A stretch of 12,434 nucleotides of DNA from Clostridia bacterium (lineage in GTDB: Bacteria > UBA6262 > WVXT01). The stretch covers positions 1-12,434 of the forward strand of contig DAOVHK010000033.1 in assembly GCA_030671905.1 (NCBI GenBank), read 5' to 3'. Positions within the stretch are counted from its first letter, which is position 1; each line of letters starts with the position of its first letter. Made by a program: the position numbers and the translations under genes. Below are positions 1 to 5,684 of this stretch, piece after piece. The notes under the pieces are model-generated. The model had not been told where the DNA came from. It saw only the letters and a program-made list of their open reading frames with translations, and did no database searches.

Positions 1-586
1 GAACAGGCACTCCATAAGCGTGAAGATAATCTATACCTGCTAAACAAGCCACAAAAAAGCCTGTTGATATAAGACGTCTTCGTTGTCGTTCAGAGGGAGA
101 GGTTGCTGACCTATACCCATAATAAGAATTAAAAAAAGCTAAAATAAAAGGTAACGCCCAAAAGAATAAAAAAACATCATGACTTCTCCCGGCTATATGG
201 TGTCTGCCCCAAAGAGTTTCCTGAGTGCCAATTATAAAATCTTTACGGAATACCAAGAATAGAAGTAGAAAGCTAAGAAGATACATAAAAGGAATCCATT
301 TTTTCTGTTTTTGTAAGTTATTGGTACTCACAGAAAAATGGTAAGCTACAGCGGGAAGAAAAGCTACTCCAATATAAATTAATCTTGTCCAAAATATAGC
401 AATATCAGAAGTTTTAGAAGACCATGCTAAAACATTTCCAAACTTCCACAGCATTATGCTAAAACAAAGTATGGAAAATCTACGGGCTACAGCAGAAGAC
501 TTACTTTTTAATAAAATGAATAGACCAAGAGCTAAAATACATAAACCTGTCAATAATGGGGGTAGAACAAAAATAGATATGTTCAT
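1..586 (-). CDS. N-terminal 7TM sensor region of a membrane signalling protein (histidine kinase type), partial
   Basis: The frame is open from ATG at 586 to the left edge, giving 195 residues of a longer protein. A GAGG ribosome binding site at 595-598 lies 8 bases upstream of the ATG. About six hydrophobic segments are visible, near residues 4-27, 36-54, 68-85, 98-113, 136-153 and 172-186. The pattern matches the histidine-kinase N-terminal 7TM domain (HisKA_7TM): early RRFSILCFSIMLWKFG, then FWTRLIYIGVAFLPAVAYHF, then a basic SERQRRRLI stretch leading to GIDYLHAYGVPV, comparable to the family's DFLPxxGIP motif. In such proteins this region is followed by PAS, GAF, kinase or GGDEF domains; which one applies here lies outside the window. 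The domain assignment is from recognised pattern, and the output domain is unknown. The gene follows the methyltransferase at 692-1453 in the same direction. Confidence 0.75.
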   Translation of the reverse strand, partial: MNISIFVLPPLLTGLCILALGLFILLKSKSSAVARRFSILCFSIMLWKFGNVLAWSSKTSDIAIFWTRLIYIGVAFLPAVAYHFSVSTNNLQKQKKWIPFMYLLSFLLLFLVFRKDFIIGTQETLWGRHHIAGRSHDVFLFFWALPFILAFFNSYYGYRSATSPSERQRRRLISTGFFVACLAGIDYLHAYGVPV

Positions 587-589
587 AAA

Positions 590-682
590 CTATACCTCGC
601 GGTCGCTGAAGCCTGCTACTCCTTTATATTGCGGCGGCGGCCAAAAAATTTTTAAAAGGTGTTTGATTTTTTTAACGTTCAT
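590..682 (-). CDS. possible 30-residue leader peptide upstream of the 7TM gene
   Basis: A short open frame of 30 codons starts at ATG 682, three codons after the methyltransferase stop and in the same frame. It ends with TAG at 590-592, three bases before the ATG of the 7TM gene. The peptide is basic at the N-terminus (MNVKKIKHLLKIF), has a WPPPQY turn, and ends KGVAGFSDREV. Its last third is encoded by the 19-base repeat at 606-624 and the bases that follow. No good Shine-Dalgarno sequence precedes it, so it may be translated only by reinitiation after the methyltransferase. The ribosome binding site of the 7TM gene lies inside its last codons, so it could act as a coupled leader. It could equally be a chance frame through repeat-derived DNA. 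Confidence 0.3.
   Translation of the reverse strand: MNVKKIKHLLKIFWPPPQYKGVAGFSDREV
606..624. repeat. copy 1 of a 19-base dispersed repeat
   Basis: Plus strand CTGAAGCCTGCTACTCCTT. It matches the copy at 5666-5684 at 17 of 19 positions; both differences are C/T transitions. It sits between the methyltransferase and the 7TM gene, just upstream of the latter's ribosome binding site. Confidence 0.6.
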
Positions 683-691
683 TTCAGGTAA

Positions 692-1453
692 CTATTTTTC
701 CGCGACAACAAGCATTTCAAAATCTTCCGGAGTTAATTGATCATTCCGTGAGTATGCTCCCAGTTTAACGCCAAAAATATCTATTTTTTTATACCCAAGG
801 GTTTTTAAAAGCCATGCTATTTCACTGGGCACATAATAACGCTCATTGCATTTTAATTTCTTTTTATTTCCTGTATCGTCTTCAAATTCAGTAGTGTTAT
901 AATCGCGAAATGTCATCAAATCAAAGGTGTTGCTTTTATAGGTCGCGTTACCTTCCCCGCCAGCTGATTCACAGAATTTCTCGACAGAATGATAAAGCGG
1001 GAACAACCCGTTTAATGTGGTAAATATTAATTTCCCCATATCTTTTAATGCCTTTGTCGCATTTTTAAGAATTTCAAAATTCATCTCATCCGTTTCCATC
1101 AGAGGGAACGCACCTTCACAGAGCATTATCGCAAGATCGAATTCTCCCACGAAAGGCAGACTTCTTGCGTCATGTTTTTGAAAGTCAATTTTTAATCCCT
1201 GTTTTTTTGCTTTTTCCTTTGCGCTATTTAGCTGCGACTCAGATAAATCGATGCCTGTAATCTGATAGCCTCTTTTTGCCAATTCAATAGAATGCCGGCC
1301 TGTACCACAACCGATATCAATTATTTTTAACGACTTGTTCCGCGCAATTTCCTGCTCAATAAAGTCGCATTCACCTAGTGTCCCTTGCACAAAACACTCT
1401 TTATCGTATTTCTTAGCGTAGTTCTCAAATAACGATTCGTACCATTGTTTCAT
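692..1453 (-). CDS. class I SAM-dependent methyltransferase
   Basis: The product is a 253-residue soluble protein that should transfer a methyl group from S-adenosylmethionine to an unknown acceptor in the cytoplasm. Motif I is clear at residues 44-53 (IIDIGCGTGR), forming the glycine-rich SAM loop. Asp69 in GIDLSE is the motif II acid that would bind the ribose hydroxyls. Motif IV-like FDLAIMLCEGAF follows near 105-116, and post-motif IFTTLNG near 143-149. The C-terminal half (about 160-253) forms a substrate lid, with a YYVPSEIAWLLKTLGYKKIDIFG segment typical of Methyltransf_25/11-type small-molecule enzymes. The start at 1453 has an AGGAG site about 7 bases upstream. It is complete and of normal length. 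The substrate cannot be inferred. A possible small membrane protein ends 13 bases upstream, and the 7TM sensor gene follows. Confidence 0.85.
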   Translation of the reverse strand: MKQWYESLFENYAKKYDKECFVQGTLGECDFIEQEIARNKSLKIIDIGCGTGRHSIELAKRGYQITGIDLSESQLNSAKEKAKKQGLKIDFQKHDARSLPFVGEFDLAIMLCEGAFPLMETDEMNFEILKNATKALKDMGKLIFTTLNGLFPLYHSVEKFCESAGGEGNATYKSNTFDLMTFRDYNTTEFEDDTGNKKKLKCNERYYVPSEIAWLLKTLGYKKIDIFGVKLGAYSRNDQLTPEDFEMLVVAEK

Positions 1454-1466
1454 GATTTTACTCCTG

Positions 1467-1619
1467 TCATTGAAAAGTAAAGAAATTATAAGTCACCAAA
1501 GATAAACCAGCTACAAATGTCAGCCCGAATATCCACGCCCGCCCCAGCGGGCGGTGCATTAGATCATTGAATTTTAAAGAACGAAAAAAGAACATTGTAA
1601 AGCCGAAACAAAAGGCCAT
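1467..1619 (-). CDS. possible 50-residue small membrane protein
   Basis: This open frame starts at ATG 1619, preceded at about 8 bases by AGGA, and ends with TGA 13 bases before the methyltransferase start. The product begins MAFCFGFTMFFFRSL, has a polar middle (KFNDLMHRPLGRAW) and ends in a hydrophobic helix (IFGLTFVAGLSLVTYNFF). It would sit in the membrane, either as a small protein or as the tail of a larger one. The frame remains open upstream of the ATG to a TAG at 1662-1664 and looks coding there (SYEKSLYQDFR). It is then open again to 1772, so the ATG-started protein may be only the surviving 3' part of a gene of about 100 codons. A GC-rich hairpin lies inside it. I do not recognise the family. 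It could be a real small gene in the methyltransferase operon or a relic. Confidence 0.4.
   Translation of the reverse strand: MAFCFGFTMFFFRSLKFNDLMHRPLGRAWIFGLTFVAGLSLVTYNFFTFQ
1536..1553. repeat. GC-rich perfect hairpin
   Basis: CGCCCGC and GCGGGCG form a perfect 7-base-pair stem around a CCCA loop. It stands out from AT-rich surroundings. No run of T follows on either strand, so it is not a standard terminator; it resembles a REP-type palindrome. It lies inside the possible 50-residue membrane protein frame, where it encodes part of HRPLGRAW. Confidence 0.5.
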
Positions 1620-1772
1620 CCGAAAGTCCTGATAAAGACTCTTTTCATAACTTTCTCGATCCTAACCTGACAAATCTAACCGGTTCCAAAAGCCTTTCCA
1701 TACCCAAATTCTATTTTCGCACCTTTTACCAATTACGGAGTTAAAGTGCTTTGTTAAGTTTTTGAGGAAACC
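1620..1772 (-). other. upstream continuation of the 1467-1619 frame, broken by one TAG
   Basis: In the same frame as the possible small membrane protein, codons remain open from 1772 down to 1620 except for a single TAG at 1662-1664. The translation upstream of the TAG is protein-like, with VIGKRCENRIWVWKGFW and then NRLDLSG. It continues after the TAG as DRESYEKSLYQDFR into the 50-residue frame. There is no ATG with a good ribosome binding site at the upstream end. Together, 102 codons carry one internal stop. This may be a pseudogene with a nonsense mutation. Its upstream end overlaps, in another frame, the symporter-like fragment ending at 1741, so only one of the two can be genuine across 1741-1772. 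No other feature is seen in this stretch. Confidence 0.3.
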
Positions 1773-1854
1773 TTAAGTTTTTCTCATAACTTTTTGTCAG
1801 CGTTATTACCATCTCGCTCAGACCCAGAAGAGCAACGAGATTTGGTAGTGCCCT
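1741..1854 (-). pseudogene. C-terminal fragment resembling an AGCS sodium:alanine symporter
   Basis: A frame with no credible start codon runs from 1854 to TAA at 1741-1743. It encodes about 37 residues that begin RALPNLVALLGLSEMVITL and continue TKSYEKNLRFPQ. The pattern ALPNLxALLGLSxxVxxLTKxY is what I recall at the last transmembrane helix and C-terminal tail of amino acid carrier proteins of the alanine or glycine:cation symporter family, which normally run to about 450 residues. The rest of such a gene is absent: immediately upstream lies the stop codon of the four-helix membrane gene. I infer a deletion or replacement that left only the last helix. The match is short and could be coincidence; a protein search would settle it. 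Confidence 0.45.
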
Positions 1855-1857
1855 TCA

Positions 1858-2247
1858 TTATACGACAAAATACCCCTTAACCGTTAGGAAGACGCCAAGG
1901 GCTAGGATTATGACCAAATGAACCACTAATAGGGCCACCTTTTTCTGGTATGCCTCTGTCAATTTGGCTACTGTATTCGGTAAAATGATTAACCAGGCGC
2001 CTTTAATGAACCCAAGCCAACCAAAAATTGTAATGATTACAACCCAGTTAGCCACCCATACATTGTGAAATAGCACTAAAAGAAGACCAAAGAAAAGAGC
2101 CATTACTCCGCCTAAATAAATCAAAGCATAATTTTTACAGAAATCTTCCATAACCTTCTGATAGGTTCTCAGGTTAAAGAGAATTCCTACTGCGACAATG
2201 ATACAATACGGACCAAGAAGTTTAGCGAGAAAAATCGAGTTTTCCAT
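1858..2247 (-). CDS. conserved four-helix integral membrane protein of unknown function
   Basis: This is a 129-residue protein with four predicted transmembrane helices, near residues 7-24, 41-61, 66-88 and 105-126. A short cytoplasmic-type loop (LRTYQKVMEDFCKN) follows helix 1, and a basic loop (TVAKLTEAYQKK) lies between helices 3 and 4. The HNVWVANW turn between helices 2 and 3 and the GWxxxIKGxWLIxxPN segment resemble a family of small hypothetical membrane proteins found in many uncultivated bacteria; I know no function for it. The ATG at 2247 is preceded at a suitable distance by a strong AAAGGGGG site. It is probably a separate transcription unit, because a possible promoter lies at 2270-2297 and there are 131 bases to the gene upstream. 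Confidence 0.8.
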   Translation of the reverse strand: MENSIFLAKLLGPYCIIVAVGILFNLRTYQKVMEDFCKNYALIYLGGVMALFFGLLLVLFHNVWVANWVVIITIFGWLGFIKGAWLIILPNTVAKLTEAYQKKVALLVVHLVIILALGVFLTVKGYFVV

Positions 2248-2269
2248 GTGAACCCCCTTTCATATTGTT

Positions 2270-2297
2270 ATTTTACTGCACCCCCGGTAGGAGGCAA
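2270..2297 (-). promoter_or_regulatory. possible sigma-70-type promoter for the four-helix membrane gene
   Basis: On the minus strand, TTGCCT (2292-2297) and TAAAAT (2270-2275) are separated by 16 bases, about 22 bases upstream of the ATG at 2247. The match is moderate and was judged by eye only. Confidence 0.3.
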
Positions 2298-2317
2298 CGA
2301 GAATGGCACGGATTATG

Positions 2318-2341
2318 GCTCTAATGTATAAATTCTAGAGC
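2318..2341. repeat. 6-base inverted repeat with a 12-base spacer
   Basis: GCTCTA at 2318-2323 pairs perfectly with TAGAGC at 2336-2341. It lies between the second radical SAM gene and the possible promoter of the four-helix membrane gene. It could be an operator or a weak hairpin. No T tract supports a terminator. Confidence 0.3.
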
Positions 2342-2378
2342 TATTACCTAAGTATTTAAAAAATTAACATCATACTTG

Positions 2379-3659
2379 CTACCTCCTATGACCATTTTTT
2401 TTATTGTGGGTATGATAACGACTCCCTAAATTCACTGAAGTGTATAATATTGGATGACGCTTATTAGCCCAGAATCTTTTTATTATTGAAGGAAAAGAAT
2501 CAAATTTATGTCTCGCCCAATGAAAACCTCCCAAAAGTTGGTCAGCAGTCATTCCTATGGGTTCAAAAACAAGTTTAACATTATCATATTTACTCCAGTC
2601 ATAACTAAGTATTCTCCCCTCCTTTTGTAAATCATTAAAGATTTTTGTTCCCGGGAAGGGCGTAAGTAAAACGAGTTGCACAGAAGCCACTCTGGATTCA
2701 ATAAGAAACTCAACTGTCTCTTCAAAAATAGATTGGTCATCATTATCAAAGCCAAAAATTAAACTTGCATAAACTAAAATACCTGTGTCCAGAAATATTT
2801 TCATGGCTTCTTTTATTTCCTTTTTACTCTTTAGATTTTTGTGATAACGATTTATCCCTTTAACGGACACAGATTCAATACCAACAAAGAAACTACAGCA
2901 ACCAGACTCAGAAGCTAATTTTAATAACTCCCTGTCTTTTACAATATTTATAGCTGATTGCCCTACCCATTTTTTACCCATATATTTTAATTCCTTGAAA
3001 AGTTCCCTTGCGTATTGTTTATTTCCTGCAATGTTATCATCTAAAAATATAAGATTTTTTCCCTTAATAGTGGAAATATCTTTAATCACTTCTTTTATCG
3101 GTTTATGTCGAGGTCGTGAGCCAAAAAATTTTGTTACTGAACAAAAATCACAATTATAAGGACATCCACGAGTTGTCTCTACTGGAGCGAGCTTAATAAC
3201 CCCTGCTCTTCTTTTAATTAAATCTCTTCTGGGTATTACGGAATTATTTAAAATAGGAAATTCGCCTTTATAAAATTTTCTCAGGTCATTTTTCTGCAGG
3301 TCTTTTATAACAATATCCCAGATATTTTCTGCTTCTCCAATTACAACAGAATCAGTATATTTTATGGATTCATCCGGTAAGGCTGTGGGATGAATACCCC
3401 CAAGAATGGTCTTTATACCCCTTTCCCTGAACATTGTTGATATTTCATAAGCTCTGGGAGCGGTTGCCGTCATGGTTGTTATGCCCACCAAATCATATTT
3501 CTTATCAAAATTAATTTTATCCCACGGTTCCTCTGCTATTTCAATTTCATGTTCTGGAGGAGTTAATCCCGCCAGTATTGGCAAAGATAATTGAGGTATA
3601 TGCAAATTTTTGTGACGACGTTCATCTTTAGGACATGGTGAAATAAATAATATTTTCAT
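2379..3659 (-). CDS. B12-binding-domain radical SAM protein
   Basis: This is a 426-residue cytoplasmic iron-sulfur enzyme. Residues about 1-130 form a Rossmann-like cobalamin-binding domain, with VGITTMTATAPRAYEI, then TILGGIHPTALPDE, then VVIGEAENIWDIV. This pattern is typical of family members that lack the DxHxxG histidine. The radical SAM core follows, with the CxxxCxxC cluster ligands at Cys166, Cys170 and Cys173 (RGCPYNCDFCSV), a FLDDN strand near 206, and VGIES near 259. The C-terminal segment (WARHKFDSFPSIIKRFW, then NLGSRY) resembles the DUF4070-like tail of HpnP/BchE-type proteins. Such enzymes methylate or rearrange unactivated carbons in lipids, tetrapyrroles or antibiotics; the substrate here is unknown. 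An AGGAG site precedes the ATG by 7 bases. The gene starts 41 bases after the sulfatase-like gene, and a 22-base repeat fills part of that gap. Confidence 0.85.
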   Translation of the reverse strand: MKILFISPCPKDERRHKNLHIPQLSLPILAGLTPPEHEIEIAEEPWDKINFDKKYDLVGITTMTATAPRAYEISTMFRERGIKTILGGIHPTALPDESIKYTDSVVIGEAENIWDIVIKDLQKNDLRKFYKGEFPILNNSVIPRRDLIKRRAGVIKLAPVETTRGCPYNCDFCSVTKFFGSRPRHKPIKEVIKDISTIKGKNLIFLDDNIAGNKQYARELFKELKYMGKKWVGQSAINIVKDRELLKLASESGCCSFFVGIESVSVKGINRYHKNLKSKKEIKEAMKIFLDTGILVYASLIFGFDNDDQSIFEETVEFLIESRVASVQLVLLTPFPGTKIFNDLQKEGRILSYDWSKYDNVKLVFEPIGMTADQLLGGFHWARHKFDSFPSIIKRFWANKRHPILYTSVNLGSRYHTHNKKNGHRR

Positions 3660-3683
3660 TATAAACTCCTACAAAAAAATTCC

Positions 3684-3705
3684 GGGGACACAATACTTAA
3701 TTATT
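3684..3705. repeat. 22-base direct repeat, downstream copy
   Basis: The plus strand begins GGGGACACAATACTTAAT and ends TATT. It is identical over 22 bases and in the same orientation to 5600-5621. It includes the TAA stop (3701-3703) of the sulfatase-like gene. Here it is preceded by AATTCC, so the full element may have AATT at both ends (3678-3702). From memory, GTGTCCC elements of this kind are dispersed in many environmental genomes, often near RAYT/Y1 transposases. Confidence 0.8.
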
Positions 3706-5593
3706 GAATATATCCTAAAGATTTTAGCCTGCGTCTTGTCTCGGCGCTAATGGATGCTTTAGCCGGCTTTAGCGCTTGTTTCTCGAATTCTTTAAATCTT
3801 GCGGTTAGACGCTCCTGGAGGTTTTTTGCTATTTCAGGATATAAGTTGAACACATTGTGTTTCTCTTGGGGGTCCTGCTCCAGGTTGTATAGTTCTATTT
3901 TTCCTTCAGTTTCGTTTGAGATTAGTTTCCAATTAGTGGAAGTAATAATGCACCTTACCTTCGGTCTCCCTTCACTAAATATCTCTTCTCGACTCCCTTT
4001 CTGCTGGTAAAGACTGTTTTCTTTTGTTATCCGAGAAATCAAATCTTTTCCTTGATAAATTTCACTTTGTTTTATACCAACGATATTTAAAATCGTAGGT
4101 TTTATGTCGACTAGTCCTACAAGTTCATTTGATACCATTTGGTTACAGGGAATCTCAGGATACCAAATGATCAAGGGAATCTTTATAGTTTCCTGATATA
4201 ATGTACGTCCATGTCCCCAGTTGCCGTGTTCTCCAAAAGCCTCACCATGGTCCGCGGCTATAATCAACAACGTATTTTCCTTTAAGTCAAGAGACTGAAG
4301 GAGATCAAGAAGTTTGCCTATTTCATCATCAACAAATCTTATGGTACCATCGTATCTATCTAATAAATTTTCCTTTTGGGCTGGATTAATTTCGACACTA
4401 TGCCGAGATGGAAGATAAATTCGATCTGGGATATCCTCTTTAACATATATTTTCTCATATGCCTTTGGTATACGATAGGGTGCGTGGGTAGCCATATAGT
4501 GCAAATAAATAAAAAACTTTTGAGAGCTATTCGATTTAATCCAGGATATCGTTTGCATCGTCAAATTTTTATCTTTTAACATAAGTAGCCTATTTGAGAT
4601 TTTGCCTATTACAAAGAAATGTAATTTCCAAATAAAGTTACTTTGACCAGTATAAAAGTAATCAAAACCTTGACGAAGACCAAAATTTTCCATAAAAAAA
4701 GGACTGTTTGAGAAACCAGCAGTCTTATAGCCGGCTACTTTTAAATTTTCTATTAATGTCTTAGCTTCTTTTGGCAGAATTCTCTTTCTAGATAATGCAT
4801 TATGCGAAGTAGGATGAAGAGACGTAAATAGTGTGGATGTGGATGCCAAAGTCCAATTGCCCTGAGCGTAGGCTCTATTAAAGATTATGCCTTCTCTGGC
4901 TATACGATCTATATTGGGTGAAGTATTTCGGCTATAGCCATAACAACCGAGGTGATCGGGTCTTAATGCATCCGATATGATTAAAATAATGTTTGGTTTA
5001 TCATCAATGTGAAATCCCGATTCTTCAACTGTAATGGCTCCCCTTGTATGAAGTGGTTTTACGTAGTAAAGTCCTATTGCGGTGAAAATCAATAATCCTA
5101 ATAAAGCTGAAGGCCATTTTTTGACCTTAGAAGGATAAACCTTCTCCTGGACAAAGTAATCGAGCAACTTAGTAAGTAGGAAAAATAGTGTCAAAAACAG
5201 AAATAAAGCAGCTATGAATATGCCAGCAGTATACATAATAGATTGGGCTGTATAGTACGGAATGCCTTTCAATATTGTCCGATGGATATAATAGCCGAAA
5301 TAGATTATGAAGATAATGACTAAAAATAGACTTGCATAATAAGAGATAAGTCTTTTGCGGTTTAAGTATTTTCTTATTATAATGGAAAGAGCCGATGTGG
5401 TTAATCCCAGGACAACACTTATGGCAAGTCCAAAAAGGACATACCCTTGGGTTATTCTCAAAAGATTGTAAATATTTCTTTCTTCCTTAAAGATGAAAAA
5501 GAACTCTAATAAGCTGGCAGATAAAAATGAAATAAAACCAGCCCAAAGACTAAAATAAACATTATTAAAAATATATGAAGCTTTTGTTTTCAT
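3701..5593 (-). CDS. membrane sulfatase-family protein (alkaline phosphatase fold, LtaS-like layout)
   Basis: This 630-residue protein has five predicted N-terminal helices (about 8-33, 48-72, 86-103, 117-142, 161-178) and then an extracytoplasmic sulfatase domain from about residue 198. Metal-site motifs are NIILIISDALRPDHLG (Asp208, Asp213) and IIAADHGEAFGEHG (Asp448, His449). The nucleophile region reads NWTLASTSTLFTSLHP. Aligned with the CxPxR sulfatase signature, the nucleophile position is Thr248, and both Pro and Arg are missing. Thr is used by lipoteichoic acid synthases and phosphoethanolamine transferases, so I infer a phosphotransferase or phosphodiesterase acting on lipid or surface glycan rather than a formylglycine sulfatase. 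The end, RRLKSLGYIQ, is typical of bacterial sulfatase-family proteins. No Shine-Dalgarno site precedes the ATG, where a 22-base repeat ends 6 bases upstream. It lies between two B12-type radical SAM genes. Confidence 0.8.
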   Translation of the reverse strand: MKTKASYIFNNVYFSLWAGFISFLSASLLEFFFIFKEERNIYNLLRITQGYVLFGLAISVVLGLTTSALSIIIRKYLNRKRLISYYASLFLVIIFIIYFGYYIHRTILKGIPYYTAQSIMYTAGIFIAALFLFLTLFFLLTKLLDYFVQEKVYPSKVKKWPSALLGLLIFTAIGLYYVKPLHTRGAITVEESGFHIDDKPNIILIISDALRPDHLGCYGYSRNTSPNIDRIAREGIIFNRAYAQGNWTLASTSTLFTSLHPTSHNALSRKRILPKEAKTLIENLKVAGYKTAGFSNSPFFMENFGLRQGFDYFYTGQSNFIWKLHFFVIGKISNRLLMLKDKNLTMQTISWIKSNSSQKFFIYLHYMATHAPYRIPKAYEKIYVKEDIPDRIYLPSRHSVEINPAQKENLLDRYDGTIRFVDDEIGKLLDLLQSLDLKENTLLIIAADHGEAFGEHGNWGHGRTLYQETIKIPLIIWYPEIPCNQMVSNELVGLVDIKPTILNIVGIKQSEIYQGKDLISRITKENSLYQQKGSREEIFSEGRPKVRCIITSTNWKLISNETEGKIELYNLEQDPQEKHNVFNLYPEIAKNLQERLTARFKEFEKQALKPAKASISAETRRRLKSLGYIQ

Positions 5594-5599
5594 AGTTTT

Positions 5600-5621
5600 G
5601 GGGACACAATACTTAATTATT
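5600..5621. repeat. 22-base direct repeat, upstream copy
   Basis: Identical to 3684-3705 and in the same orientation. It ends 6 bases before the ATG of the sulfatase-like gene and takes the place where a ribosome binding site would be. The two copies are 1.9 kb apart and enclose that gene almost exactly. Confidence 0.8.
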
Positions 5622-5665
5622 CTTCTTTGGAACTATGGCATCTGCTCCTTCGTATAACACGCAGA

Positions 5666-5684
5666 CTGAAGTTTGCTACTCCTT
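5666..5684. repeat. copy 2 of the 19-base dispersed repeat
   Basis: Plus strand CTGAAGTTTGCTACTCCTT, 17 of 19 identical to 606-624. On the minus strand CTGAAG and CTTCAG can pair around the sequence containing the TAG stop of the radical SAM gene (5676-5678). Alternatively GCAAAC can pair with GTCTGC with one mismatch around TTCA. The last codons and the stop of that gene lie in this repeat. Confidence 0.6.

Noticed and set aside
626..665. GC-rich CGGCGGCGG run followed by A/T runs as a terminator for the methyltransferase
   Set aside because: The GC run has no pairing partner to form a stem, and the A/T palindrome beside it is too weak.
456..740. 94-codon open frame on the plus strand
   Set aside because: It overlaps the 7TM gene and the methyltransferase end in antisense, its product has no recognisable pattern, and the minus-strand proteins are well supported.
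2555..2755. 66-codon minus-strand frame
   Set aside because: It lies in another frame inside the 426-residue radical SAM gene and has low-complexity content.
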